Positions 8,343 through 16,956 of a stretch of 64,000 nucleotides of DNA are shown piece after piece. The notes under the pieces were generated by a model. It worked only from the letters and a program-made list of their open reading frames with translations. It searched no databases and had not been told where the DNA came from. The translations under genes were made by a program, and so were the position numbers. Position 1 is the stretch's first letter, and every line of letters starts with the position of its first letter. The stretch is from JBCCMQ01 sp039026235 (GTDB lineage: Bacteria; Pseudomonadota; Alphaproteobacteria; Rhodobacterales; Rhodobacteraceae), in the NCBI GenBank assembly GCA_039026235.1, contig JBCCMQ010000007.1, positions 62,001-126,000 of the forward strand. Reading direction: 5' to 3'.

Positions 8343-9437
8343 ATGACGGCTTTGCCCAGGTGGGCTGACGTTTTTCTGATCCCGCTGATCAGCCTGGTGA
8401 TCGCCTTTGTTCTTTCGGCGCTAGTGATTATGGCGATCGGTGAAGACCCAATTGAAGCGGTGCGCACAATGGTCACCGGGTCGCTCATGTCGACCTATGG
8501 TTGGGGCTATACGCTTTACTACGCAACCAACTTCATGTTCACCGGTCTGGCCGTTGCGGTGGCCTTTCATGCCCGGCTTTTCAATATCGGCGGCGAGGGT
8601 CAGGCGACGCTGGGTGGATTGGGGGTGGCTCTGGTTTGCCTGTCGCTGCCATGGCCCCATTGGTCCATTGCACTGCCTGTGGCTATGGTCGGTGGTGCGA
8701 TCTTCGGCGCGGCCTGGGCCGCGATCCCCGCCTATCTTCAAGCCCGGCGGGGTAGCCACATCGTTATTACGACCATCATGTTCAACTTTATCGGTGCGGC
8801 GCTGCTGAATTACATGCTGGTCAACGTTCTAAAGCCTCAAGGTTCGATGGAGCCCGCAAGCGGCAATTTTCCAGCCGGTGCGCATCTGCCTACGTTTCAA
8901 GACTTTTTCGCCCTGTTTGGCGTGACCGCCTTTCGCGGCGCACCAGTCAATGTCACTTTCTTTGTTGCTATACTTGCCTGTTTTCTGGTCTGGCTTCTGA
9001 TCTGGCGGACCCGCCTCGGTTATGAAATTCGCGCTTATGGTCAATCAGAACCGGGGGCCGTGTACGCCGGCATATCACCTTTCCGAATTACCATGATCGC
9101 GATGCTAATTTCGGGCGGACTTGCCGGCTTAATGGCCATCAACAATGTTATGGGTGAGGCCGAACGCCTGGTTCTGAATTCGGTCGAGGGCGCGGGTTTT
9201 ATCGGAATTGCGGTCGCACTGATGGGCAGGTCCCATCCATTCGGTGTCTTCCTGGCGGCGTTGCTGTTCGGGTTTCTTTACCAAGGGGGGGCAGAGCTTA
9301 GCCTTTGGTCCAGTATCCCGCGCGAATTGATTGTCGTGATACAGGCGCTTGTCATTCTGTTCACCGGAGCGCTGGACAACATGGTCCGAATGCCTTTGGC
9401 CCGGCTTTTCCTGCGCTTTCAGAAGGGCGCCGGTTAA
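8343..9437 (+). CDS. ABC transporter permease, BMP/nucleoside type (subunit 1)
   Basis: A 364-residue integral membrane protein of the BPD_transp_2 family with about 8-9 hydrophobic segments. The conserved cytoplasmic region FNIGGEGQATLGGLGVAL and the later GYEIRAYGQSEPGAVYAGI are seen. It pairs with the permease encoded next to form the channel of the importer. AAGGGGA precedes the ATG, and the stop overlaps the next start (TAATG). Confidence 0.92.
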   Translation: MTALPRWADVFLIPLISLVIAFVLSALVIMAIGEDPIEAVRTMVTGSLMSTYGWGYTLYYATNFMFTGLAVAVAFHARLFNIGGEGQATLGGLGVALVCLSLPWPHWSIALPVAMVGGAIFGAAWAAIPAYLQARRGSHIVITTIMFNFIGAALLNYMLVNVLKPQGSMEPASGNFPAGAHLPTFQDFFALFGVTAFRGAPVNVTFFVAILACFLVWLLIWRTRLGYEIRAYGQSEPGAVYAGISPFRITMIAMLISGGLAGLMAINNVMGEAERLVLNSVEGAGFIGIAVALMGRSHPFGVFLAALLFGFLYQGGAELSLWSSIPRELIVVIQALVILFTGALDNMVRMPLARLFLRFQKGAG

Positions 9438-10402
9438 TGGACCTTGCAACCATTCTGCAGATCCTGGACTCCACGATCCGCCTGGCCACACCGTTGCTGC
9501 TTGCCTGTCTTGCCGGACTTTTTTCCGAGCGTGCTGGAATATTCGACATCGGCCTCGAAGGTAAAATGCTGGGCGCGGCCTTCTTCTCAGCCGCCGTCGC
9601 GGTGTTGACGGGTTCGGTTTGGGTCGGCCTTTTGGCCGGAATCCTGGCCTCGGTTGTTTTGTCGGTGGTGCACGGGTTGGCGTCCATCACCTTTAGGGGC
9701 AACCAGCTCATTTCGGGCGTGGCCATTAACTTTCTTGCGGCGGGCCTGACGGTTTTGATCGCACAGGATTGGTTCCAGCAGGGCGGCCGCACACCCAGCC
9801 TTTCCGGCGGAGAGCGCTTTTCTGCGATCAACCTTCCGCTGTCCGACACATTTGCATCGATTCCGATCTTTGGCCCCGTTTATGATGAGCTTATCTCTGG
9901 CCATACAGTTCTGGTCTATGTCGCGCTATTGGCTGTACCGCTGAGCTGGTGGGTCCTGTTCCGCACCCGGTTCGGCTTGCGGCTGCGAGCAGTTGGTGAA
10001 AACCCGGGCGCTGTGGATACCGCCGGAATTTCGGTTACACGGTTGCGTTATATTGCCGTGATAATTTGCGGCGTTCTTTGCGGGATCGCCGGGGCCTATC
10101 TTGCCACGGGCCTCGCTGCGGGCTTTGTCAAAGACATGAGCGCCGGGCGCGGGTTCATTGCTTTAGCGGCGCTGATATTTGCCAAATGGCGGCCGTGGTA
10201 TGCGCTTTATGCCTGTTTGCTGTTCGGGTTCCTTGAAGCCATCGGGAACAGATACCAGAACATCGAAATCATCGGATTCACGTTGCCCGTTCAGTTCATG
10301 CAGGCCCTGCCCTACGTCCTCACAGTCGTCATTCTTGCCGGTTTCGTCGGTAAAGCCGTGCCGCCAAAGGCTGGGGGCGAGCCCTATATCAAAGAGCGCT
10401 GA
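9437..10402 (+). CDS. ABC transporter permease, BMP/nucleoside type (subunit 2)
   Basis: A 321-residue membrane protein of the same family as its neighbour. It has the coupling motif IFDIGLEGKMLGAAFFSAA, LRAVGENPGAVDTAGI, and GLAAGFVKDMSAGRGFIALA. The ATG overlaps the stop of subunit 1, which argues for coupled translation of the two permeases. This is the last gene of the transporter operon. Confidence 0.92.
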   Translation: MDLATILQILDSTIRLATPLLLACLAGLFSERAGIFDIGLEGKMLGAAFFSAAVAVLTGSVWVGLLAGILASVVLSVVHGLASITFRGNQLISGVAINFLAAGLTVLIAQDWFQQGGRTPSLSGGERFSAINLPLSDTFASIPIFGPVYDELISGHTVLVYVALLAVPLSWWVLFRTRFGLRLRAVGENPGAVDTAGISVTRLRYIAVIICGVLCGIAGAYLATGLAAGFVKDMSAGRGFIALAALIFAKWRPWYALYACLLFGFLEAIGNRYQNIEIIGFTLPVQFMQALPYVLTVVILAGFVGKAVPPKAGGEPYIKER

Positions 10403-10507
10403 GGCTGGACACGTGCCGCGATGCGGCATAAAGCGTACACCACTCTCGTAACCGGCAATTCCTGACCGCGTTGCTTTTTCAATCTACCTGGAGCGGGCTA
10501 CGAAGGT

Positions 10508-11428
10508 ATGCTCATTTACCTGCCCATTGCCGAAGTCTCAGTAAACGCGTTTTTATTGCTGGGTCTCGGGGGGCTAGTGGGCGTTCTGTCGGGCATGTTT
10601 GGCGTGGGCGGCGGTTTTTTGATGACGCCGCTCTTGTTCTTCATCGGTATCCCTCCGGCGGTTGCAGTCGCAACAGAAGCCAATCAGATTGTTGCGTCGT
10701 CCTTTTCCGGTGCCCTGGCACATTTCCGAAGGCGGACCGTCGATCTCAAAATGGGTACCGTCCTGTTGATCGGCGGCCTTATCGGTGCTGCCTTGGGTGT
10801 GCAGGTCTTCAATTATTTGAAGTCGCTGGGTCAGGTCGATCTTCTGGTTCGGCTTTGCTATGTGGTCTTTCTGGGTATCATCGGCGCGCTGATGTTCGTC
10901 GAAAGCCTGCGCGCACTTCGAAAGTCCCAGACCCCAGGCACTGGCCCGCGCGAACGCAAGAAACACGGCATCGTCCATGCCCTTCCTTTCAAGGCGCGCT
11001 TCCGTACGTCCGGTCTTTATATTTCGGTGATACCGCCGGTTCTGGTGGGCATCTTGGTCGGCATTCTGGCAGCCATCATGGGTGTTGGCGGCGGCTTTAT
11101 CATGGTGCCGGCCATGATCTACATCCTTGGGATGCCAACGAAGGTGGTTGTGGGGACATCGCTTTTCCAGATCATCTTCGTCACCGCTTTTACTACGCTT
11201 TTGCATGCCACAACGAATTTCACCGTCGATATGGTGCTGGCAGTGCTTTTGCTGGTCGGCGGCGTGATCGGGGCACAGATCGGTACGCAGATAGGCGTAC
11301 GTCTTCGCGCTGAACAGCTACGCATTCTTCTGGCAATCCTTGTACTTGGAGTTTGCGGGAAGCTGGCACTTGATTTGCTTCTTCAGCCCGCAGAGCTGTA
11401 CTCAATCGGCGCCCTGGAGGGACATTGA
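10508..11428 (+). CDS. TauE/SafE-family membrane permease
   Basis: A 306-residue membrane protein with two homologous halves. Each opens with the family's Gly-rich motif: GVLSGMFGVGGGFLMTPLL near residue 24 and GILAAIMGVGGGFIMVPAM near residue 190. About 8 membrane segments are expected. The family exports sulfite or sulfonates or moves other organic anions, and the substrate here is unknown. Its stop overlaps the start of a TIGR02186 protein, so the two probably work together. Confidence 0.88.
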   Translation: MLIYLPIAEVSVNAFLLLGLGGLVGVLSGMFGVGGGFLMTPLLFFIGIPPAVAVATEANQIVASSFSGALAHFRRRTVDLKMGTVLLIGGLIGAALGVQVFNYLKSLGQVDLLVRLCYVVFLGIIGALMFVESLRALRKSQTPGTGPRERKKHGIVHALPFKARFRTSGLYISVIPPVLVGILVGILAAIMGVGGGFIMVPAMIYILGMPTKVVVGTSLFQIIFVTAFTTLLHATTNFTVDMVLAVLLLVGGVIGAQIGTQIGVRLRAEQLRILLAILVLGVCGKLALDLLLQPAELYSIGALEGH

Positions 11429-12183
11429 TGCTTCGGCTCGTGTTTGCTCTTTTGCTTGCGGCGCTACCCGTCTCTGCCGAGGAAGTCGTGGCCGGCCTGT
11501 CGCAAAATCGGGTCTCTATCACCACGAACTTCGATGGCTCTGAAATCCTTATTTTTGGTGCTGTTAAGCGCGAGTCCCCAATTCCCGATAGCGGAGCGCT
11601 CGAAGTCATTGTGACAGTATCGGGCCCCGCAAAACCACTGATTGTACGCAAGAAGGACCGCCGCTGGGGCATTTGGGTAAATACATCCGCCATTGAGGTC
11701 GATCTGGCGCCGTCCTTCTATGCTGTCGCGACCAGCCGGCCCTGGGCCGAGGTGATCTCGGACGTAGAAGACCTGCGCCATAAGATTTCGGTTGCGCGCG
11801 CGATACGACTTGTCGGTGCGACGACCGAGACCGAAAACGCCGTTGATTTCATGGATGCCGTAATTCGGATTCGCGTTGAAAACGGTCTGTACAGCATGCG
11901 CGAAGGCACGGTGAACATCACCGATCAGACCTTGTTTAATACTGCCGTGGCGCTTCCAGCGAACCTGACCGCTGGCGCCTATCAGACTCGCATTTTCCTG
12001 ACCCGTGACCGGCAGGTCGTCGACGCGTATGAGACTGTGATCGATGTTCAAAAAGTCGGGTTGGAGAGGTGGCTCTATGCCCTGGCCCATGAAGCTCCGT
12101 TGCAATATGGCCTGTTGTCTCTCGCCATCGCGATCCTTGCGGGCTGGGGGGCTTCGGCCTTTTTCCGGTATATTCGCGGCTAA
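11428..12183 (+). CDS. TIGR02186-family membrane-anchored protein
   Basis: A 251-residue protein with a signal peptide (MLRLVFALLLAALPVSA), an extracytoplasmic beta-rich domain (VVAGLSQNRVSITTNFDGSE, then ILIFGAVKRE) and a single C-terminal membrane helix (LLSLAIAILAGWGASAFF). It belongs to an alphaproteobacterial family of unknown function, TIGR02186. GGAGG lies before the ATG. The start overlaps the TauE-family stop, so a role as an accessory part of that permease is a fair inference. It overlaps the convergent helicase gene by 4 bp. Confidence 0.85.
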   Translation: MLRLVFALLLAALPVSAEEVVAGLSQNRVSITTNFDGSEILIFGAVKRESPIPDSGALEVIVTVSGPAKPLIVRKKDRRWGIWVNTSAIEVDLAPSFYAVATSRPWAEVISDVEDLRHKISVARAIRLVGATTETENAVDFMDAVIRIRVENGLYSMREGTVNITDQTLFNTAVALPANLTAGAYQTRIFLTRDRQVVDAYETVIDVQKVGLERWLYALAHEAPLQYGLLSLAIAILAGWGASAFFRYIRG

Positions 12184-13712
12184 GCGACGGTCTGGTCGGG
12201 TGGCTCGAGTGTCATTGCCGGTGACCCGGCTAGAAGGTCGCTGGTATCGAGCGTTTTCTCAGGCCGCGCCAACCTGTTCCGCACCACCCAGTGAAGGCGA
12301 TGTTCGGCGCGCGTGACAGCGACATAGGCAAGGCGCTTCCAAAGCGGCAGGCCTGCCTCGGTCCGCCCGGACCGGGCGGCCGCGTAAAGATCCGGCGCGA
12401 ATACCTGCACCTCGGGCCATTGGGATCCCTGCGCTTTGTGGACGGTTACGGCGGCGCCATGCAGAAATGCCGCACCCATCGACGCCGCAAAAGGGATAAA
12501 CGGCTCTTCCTGATCGGGGTGCTCGATCTTGATGATCGAAGCGGCGGACAGGCGCGGATCTTCGGCGCCAAGCACATGCAGGCGTGAAAAGCCTGGCTTT
12601 TTGCCGCTGCCAATATAGACCACTTGCGCCCCTTTAATCAGGCCGCGCGCTTCCAGATCGATCCTTTTCCGGCGGTGTTTCAGGGGCAGCTCAATGCCAT
12701 CGCATATCAAAGGCTCACCCGGAAGCAGACTGTCCGGCGGCGCATCATAGGCTCGGCGGAAGGCTGAAATCAGCCGGATGCGGGTGGCGTTCCGCCAGAC
12801 CAGAACGGGACTGCGCGCCATCATGTCCGCACTCACGCGTTCCGCCAGGACAATGCGATCGTCAGCGGCAGCCTTTTCTGCAACCAGATTTTCGAAATCT
12901 GCAAATCCGACCGCATCATCCCCAAGGACGTGGGCCAGATCGAGTATCGGATTGTCCTCGGACTGCCGGTGAATACGGGTCAAAGCCAGAACAGCGGGGG
13001 CCCTTAGCCGCTCGAACACCATTTCGCCGGACTGGCCAACGGGCGCCAATTGGGCGGGATCACCGAACAGGATCAGCGTCGGAAATATCTCTTTGAGGTC
13101 TTCAAACTGACGCTCGTCCAGCATTGAGGCTTCATCAACCAGACCCACATCCAGTGGGTCATCGCGGCGTTTCCAGCCGGTTATGAAATCAGAGCCACGC
13201 AATCCCGCAGCGGCCAAGGCGCCGGGGATCGATGCGTGCTGCTTGTAAAAGGCGCTGGCGCGGTCCAGCGCCGTATCGGTCAAACCTTCCACTTCCGGTC
13301 TTTCGGCACGGCCCGCCAGCCACTCGGCAATCTTTTCGTACTCTGGATCATAAACTGGTGTGTAGAGGATCCGGTGGATTGTAGTTGCCGGGACGCCCCG
13401 GGCGCGCAGGACGCTGGCGGCCTTATTGGTGGGCGCAAGCACGGCGAGTGAGCGCTTGTCTTTTCTTCTGCGCCCTTCATAGTCGCCCGATACGATATCG
13501 GCACCAGAAGCTGCCACAGCGCGAAAAAGCTCTACCAACAGCAGTGTTTTGCCCGATCCGGCCTTGCCCACCACGGCAGTGACAACCTCTTTGCCTTCGC
13601 GGGGCGGGATGACCGTTTCACCCGCCAGGTCTATCCCGGCGCGCGACAGGGCTTCGGCTATGGCATCAAAGGCCTCAGCCTGATCCAGGGAAAAATTCAC
13701 CGGCTCGGTCAT
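12180..13712 (-). CDS. RecD-like ATP-dependent DNA helicase
   Basis: A 510-residue superfamily 1B helicase. Walker A is GKAGSGKTLLLVELF near residue 53, a second motif is LAPTNKAASVLRARG, Walker B is GLVDEASML, then GDPAQLAPVG. The UvrD_C2 tail has VTVHKAQGSQWPEVQ and YVAVTRAEHRLHWVV. It lacks the long N-terminal region of RecD2 and of RecD in RecBCD, so it is a short stand-alone helicase with an unknown role in DNA repair or recombination. It is downstream of luxI on the same strand, but a strong hairpin stands between them. Confidence 0.87.
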   Translation of the reverse strand: MTEPVNFSLDQAEAFDAIAEALSRAGIDLAGETVIPPREGKEVVTAVVGKAGSGKTLLLVELFRAVAASGADIVSGDYEGRRRKDKRSLAVLAPTNKAASVLRARGVPATTIHRILYTPVYDPEYEKIAEWLAGRAERPEVEGLTDTALDRASAFYKQHASIPGALAAAGLRGSDFITGWKRRDDPLDVGLVDEASMLDERQFEDLKEIFPTLILFGDPAQLAPVGQSGEMVFERLRAPAVLALTRIHRQSEDNPILDLAHVLGDDAVGFADFENLVAEKAAADDRIVLAERVSADMMARSPVLVWRNATRIRLISAFRRAYDAPPDSLLPGEPLICDGIELPLKHRRKRIDLEARGLIKGAQVVYIGSGKKPGFSRLHVLGAEDPRLSAASIIKIEHPDQEEPFIPFAASMGAAFLHGAAVTVHKAQGSQWPEVQVFAPDLYAAARSGRTEAGLPLWKRLAYVAVTRAEHRLHWVVRNRLARPEKTLDTSDLLAGSPAMTLEPPDQTVA

Positions 13713-13742
13713 GGCCGCACCCTAGGGCCAATCAGCGATGAA

Positions 13743-13769
13743 GTGGAGCGGCGAATTACGCCGCTCCAC
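13743..13769 (-). terminator. Hairpin downstream of luxI
   Basis: A perfect 11-bp stem (GTGGAGCGGCG / CGCCGCTCCAC) with a 5-base loop, starting 6 bp after the luxI stop. The U tract on the minus strand is poor, so it may be a weak terminator or an mRNA 3'-end stabiliser. Confidence 0.6.
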
Positions 13770-13774
13770 ACCGA

Positions 13775-14419
13775 TCAGGCGATTTCGGGGACAGCCTGAA
13801 GCGGAACGGGTTTGAGTTGGAAATCAGAGCGGAACCATTCGATGGACTTGGCCCGATCGATACCGATGCGCGCCAAAGTGCGGGGCCATGCGTCGGGATC
13901 CATTTCCCACAAGCCGACGCCAATACGCTCTTTGCCTTCACCAGAGGTGCCTATCACGTCAGGCACCACACCAAGCAGGCGATAAATGCGTTCCATCCGT
14001 GGATCGAAAACGCCGATGAAATGCGCGATGTGAAAGTTCTCCATCAGTTCTCCGGCCCCGAGGACCAGCGCGGCGGTCACACGGCGATCAGCATCCGGCG
14101 CAAGACAAAAGCGTGTGCATTCCCAGATGAACGGACTTGCGATGCGCACACCGTCTGTCAGGTGGCTGAAGTGATCGTTCACCATCGTCTGTCCGCTGGT
14201 CGGTAGGAAACGCATCGACCCGCCATGGGTGCCGTCTTCGCGTTGCCAGATCACATAGAGCGGGTTCAGACGATCGTATTCGTCACGCTCAAAACCATCC
14301 TCATCGACAGACACGCACCAGCCGAGTCTTTTTGAGAATTGTTCAGCGCGGTCCCGAAACATCGTATCGCGGAGCTTTGGGAAGGCATCGAGGTCAGAGC
14401 CGTAGATGTAGCGCAGCAT
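13775..14419 (-). CDS. luxI: Acyl-homoserine-lactone synthase
   Basis: A LuxI-type autoinducer synthase of 214 residues, the usual size. It makes N-acyl-homoserine lactone from S-adenosylmethionine and an acyl carrier. The family's invariant residues are in place: Arg24, Phe28, Trp34, Asp46, Asp49, Arg70, Phe84, Glu100 and Arg103 (in RAEQFSKRLGW, DEYDRLNPLYVIW, GSMRFLP and FIWECTRF). The gene follows luxR on the same strand. A hairpin overlaps its ribosome binding site. The neighbouring ccr gene encodes an enzyme of acyl-CoA metabolism, a pairing I recall from other roseobacters. Confidence 0.95.
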   Translation of the reverse strand: MLRYIYGSDLDAFPKLRDTMFRDRAEQFSKRLGWCVSVDEDGFERDEYDRLNPLYVIWQREDGTHGGSMRFLPTSGQTMVNDHFSHLTDGVRIASPFIWECTRFCLAPDADRRVTAALVLGAGELMENFHIAHFIGVFDPRMERIYRLLGVVPDVIGTSGEGKERIGVGLWEMDPDAWPRTLARIGIDRAKSIEWFRSDFQLKPVPLQAVPEIA

Positions 14420-14426
14420 GGAATGT

Positions 14427-14458
14427 CCCCTTTTTCCGTTTGCTTTGCGGAAAAAAGG
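14427..14458 (-). promoter_or_regulatory. Hairpin overlapping the luxI ribosome binding site
   Basis: The dyad CCCCTTTTTCCG ... CGGAAAAAAGG (loop of 9) gives a stem of 8 perfect pairs, a one-base bulge and two G-C pairs. In the luxI mRNA its 3' arm contains the AAGG of the Shine-Dalgarno sequence, which ends 6-8 bases before the AUG. Melting or binding of a partner RNA could set luxI translation. It could also be a DNA operator. Function is inferred. Confidence 0.45.
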
Positions 14459-14493
14459 TACGGACGAGATGTTGATCGCTGCTTAGTGTGGCG

Positions 14494-14527
14494 CCCGGCC
14501 CGGTCACGGTTTGCTGACCGAGCCGGG
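14494..14527 (-). terminator. Hairpin downstream of luxR
   Basis: Arms CCCGGCCCGGTCA and TGACCGAGCCGGG pair over 13 positions with one mismatch around an 8-base loop, 27 bp after the luxR stop. No clear U tract follows. It would separate luxR from luxI transcription. Confidence 0.55.
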
Positions 14528-14553
14528 CGGTATGTTCATGGGCTGTTCAGATC

Positions 14554-15267
14554 TTAGACGACGATAACGCCGTAACTCAGGGCGCGGGCAACGGCGTGCG
14601 TTGTGTTGAGAGCGCCCAGTTTATGCCGGGCAGCTTCGACGTAAACACGCAAGGTATGCTCGGATATCGACATCTCTTGCGCGGCTTGGGCCCGGCTTAG
14701 GCCTTTGGCTAGATAGGTCATGGCACTAAGTTCGCGAGGTGAAAGGGCGGGCGCATCCGGCTGGTCGGCACCCGTTTCCAGATCCAGAGCCTTGCGGTTG
14801 AAATCATGGGCCAAAAGAAGAAGGTCGCGCTTGTTCTTTTCAATAAAGACCTCCCACGCGGCATCGTCGCAGCTATGGCTGACAGTGAAGAGCGCAAATT
14901 GGCCCTGCGGGCCCCGCACGGGAATTGTATAGCCCTGATTTCCGACGCCATACTCGATCGCTTCGCGCATAAAGGCCCGGGCCGTTTTACCGGACCAGTC
15001 CAGGTCCTTCCAGTTGACCGGGTGGAACCGCTGAAAGCAGCCGAAAATAACCGGATCGTATCGCAGGTAGTCTTTCTCAAGATACCGATCTACCCAGGCA
15101 GATGAATAGGTTCCCGCGCCAAACCGCTCACCGACGCTGTTGACCCAGTGATAAACGACATGGTCGACCGCATAAAAGTCACGAAGTGATTCTGTTATGA
15201 TTTGAAGATCGTTAAGCGTTGCCGCCTTGTGCAACTGTTCGATCTCGCGCTCCAGCGTCTGCACCAT
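14554..15267 (-). CDS. luxR: LuxR-family quorum-sensing transcription regulator
   Basis: A 237-residue regulator. The N-terminal autoinducer-binding domain keeps the residues that contact acyl-homoserine lactone: Trp58, Tyr62, Asp71-Pro72, Trp86 and Gly112. The C-terminal LuxR helix-turn-helix spans about residues 174-230 (LSPRELSAMTYLAKGLS, AAQEMSISEHTLRVYVEAA). It should sense the signal made by the adjacent luxI product. A 71-residue ORF upstream overlaps its first 56 bp, which points to translational coupling or to a later real start. Confidence 0.93.
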   Translation of the reverse strand: MVQTLEREIEQLHKAATLNDLQIITESLRDFYAVDHVVYHWVNSVGERFGAGTYSSAWVDRYLEKDYLRYDPVIFGCFQRFHPVNWKDLDWSGKTARAFMREAIEYGVGNQGYTIPVRGPQGQFALFTVSHSCDDAAWEVFIEKNKRDLLLLAHDFNRKALDLETGADQPDAPALSPRELSAMTYLAKGLSRAQAAQEMSISEHTLRVYVEAARHKLGALNTTHAVARALSYGVIVV

Positions 15268-15427
15268 CTACCGTCGCCGAACCCGGCGCCCCCGCATCTT
15301 TCGACGCCAGTTCCGTCGCCGCGACCAAAGTGGTATCGTCCAGTTGTTCTGCCAGGGCCACCAATTCATTTTGCAGAGCAAACTGTTTGAGATCGGCGAG
15401 GACGTCGATTATCCAGTTATGTGACAT
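15212..15427 (-). CDS. Small protein upstream of luxR
   Basis: A 71-residue acidic protein starting MSHNWIIDVLADLKQFALQN, then LVALAEQLDDTTLVAATEL. The first 45 residues look like a compact helical domain and resemble small proteins I recall next to luxR genes in Rhodobacterales, though I cannot name a family. The Ala/Gly-rich tail overlaps the start of luxR in another frame. It may be a leader ORF for luxR or a partner protein. Confidence 0.6.
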   Translation of the reverse strand: MSHNWIIDVLADLKQFALQNELVALAEQLDDTTLVAATELASKDAGAPGSATVDGADAGARDRTVAQGGNA

Positions 15428-15469
15428 GGGTATGATGTTCCGCAAGTGGTTAACAAAGTATTAATTACA

Positions 15470-15478
15470 ACTATAGCA
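15470..15478 (-). promoter_or_regulatory. Candidate extended -10 promoter of the luxR transcript
   Basis: The minus strand reads TGC-TATAGT, an extended -10, about 43 nt before the small ORF. GTTAAC hexamers flank it on both sides. No good -35 is visible. The AT-rich intergenic stretch is the only obvious promoter region for the operon. Confidence 0.35.
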
Positions 15479-15642
15479 TGTCCAACGTTAACGCGAAATT
15501 CGCAGATATTTCCTCCCCAGATTTAGTGAGTACTGTTACTCTATCGTGTTGAAAAAGCTTAGTTTAGCAATTTTTAGGGCCGCAGCATGGCTGCAACCCT
15601 TTACGGCAAGTGGAATTCGCCAATCGAATCTGAGGCAGCGCG

Positions 15643-16932
15643 TTAAACCAAACTCGCCTCTAAAGTGTCCTCAAACGTCCTCAATCCGGTCTTGGGCGCC
15701 TGAACCAGGACAGCCATGTTTCCAGGTTTGTGTTCGTTGCGACGCATCTTTGTATGGGCCGCCGGTATTTCATCCCACGGAAACACCTCGGACATGCAGG
15801 GATCCAATCGGCGCTCAAGCATCAGCTGGTTGGCCTGGCTCGCCTGTTTGAGGTTTGCGAAATGGCTGCCTTGAACCCTTTTCTGGTGCATCCAAAGATA
15901 GCGGGCATCGATGGTCAGGTTATAGCCGGTTGTCCCCGCGCAGATGACGACCATACCACCGCGTTTGCAGACGAAGGTCGATACCGGGAACGTGGCTTCG
16001 CCCGGATGCTCAAAGACCATATCCACATTGACGCCCTTGCCGGTGATTTCCCAGATTGCTTTTCCGAACCTGCGCACTTCGGCGAACCAATCCCTGTACC
16101 CTGGCGTGTTGACGACAGGCAGCTGTCCCCAGCAATTGAAATCCTTGCGGTTGATGACACCCTTGGCACCCAGTGACATCACAAAGTCACGTTTGTCTTC
16201 GTCTGAGATGACCCCGATCGCATTTGCCCCGGCGGTGTTTATCAGCTGGATGGCGTAAGAGCCTAAGCCACCAGACGCGCCCCAGACAAGCACATTCTCA
16301 CCCGGGCGCAGCACATGCGGACGGTGGCCGAACAACATGCGGTATGCCGTTGCAAGGGTCAGCGTGTAGCAGGCGCTTTCTTCCCATGTTAGGTGCTGTG
16401 GCCGGCGCATAAGCTGCTGGGCCTGCACGCAGGTGAATTGGGCAAAAGATCCATCCGGCGTCTCGTACCCCCAGATGCGCTGAGAGTGTGAGAACATGGG
16501 ATCGCCTCCGTTGCACTCTTCATCGTCGCCGTCGTCCTGGTTGCAGTGGATGACGACTTCGTCGCCCACCTTCCAGCGCTTAATCTTGTCGCCCACGGCC
16601 CAGATGATGCCAGAGGCGTCCGAACCGGCGATATGAAAATCTGAGTTATGGACATCGAAAGGGCTGATCGGAACGCCCAGGCCCGCCCAAACGCCATTGT
16701 AGTTAACGCCAGCCGCCATGACCAGGACAAGCACTTCGTTGCTGTCGGGCTTGGGCACATCCACCACTTCCAGTTCGAACGCCTGTTCGGGTTCGCCGTG
16801 CCGCTCGCGCCGGATGGCCCAGGCATGCATTTTTGTCGGGACATGTCCAATGGGTGGAAACTCACCCACTGCATAAAGATCCTTCTTAGGCGCGGTATGG
16901 CCCGCGATGTCGGATCCGGTGTCCAGTGCCAT
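15643..16932 (-). CDS. ccr: Crotonyl-CoA carboxylase/reductase
   Basis: The key enzyme of the ethylmalonyl-CoA pathway: it reductively carboxylates crotonyl-CoA with NADPH and CO2 to ethylmalonyl-CoA, allowing growth on acetate and other C2 units without isocitrate lyase. It is a 429-residue medium-chain reductase. The NADPH loop is VWGASGGLGSYAIQL near residue 217, and GHVPTKMHAWAIRRERHGEP at the N-terminus is typical of Ccr. I chose the second of two close ATGs because GGAGG is 8 bases before it and only 2 bases before the first. A PhaR-type palindrome lies 25 bp upstream. Confidence 0.95.
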   Translation of the reverse strand: MALDTGSDIAGHTAPKKDLYAVGEFPPIGHVPTKMHAWAIRRERHGEPEQAFELEVVDVPKPDSNEVLVLVMAAGVNYNGVWAGLGVPISPFDVHNSDFHIAGSDASGIIWAVGDKIKRWKVGDEVVIHCNQDDGDDEECNGGDPMFSHSQRIWGYETPDGSFAQFTCVQAQQLMRRPQHLTWEESACYTLTLATAYRMLFGHRPHVLRPGENVLVWGASGGLGSYAIQLINTAGANAIGVISDEDKRDFVMSLGAKGVINRKDFNCWGQLPVVNTPGYRDWFAEVRRFGKAIWEITGKGVNVDMVFEHPGEATFPVSTFVCKRGGMVVICAGTTGYNLTIDARYLWMHQKRVQGSHFANLKQASQANQLMLERRLDPCMSEVFPWDEIPAAHTKMRRNEHKPGNMAVLVQAPKTGLRTFEDTLEASLV

Positions 16933-16956
16933 GGTCATTGCCTCCGATTACCCCTG

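Noticed and set aside
10413..10430. Small hairpin GCCGC-GAT-GCGGC after the nucleoside permease
   Set aside because: The 5-bp stem without a U tract is too weak to call a terminator.
14420..14553. A classical 20-bp lux box for LuxR between luxR and luxI
   Set aside because: I found only the two hairpin-type dyads. Neither matches the usual lux box and neither is placed like a -42 operator.
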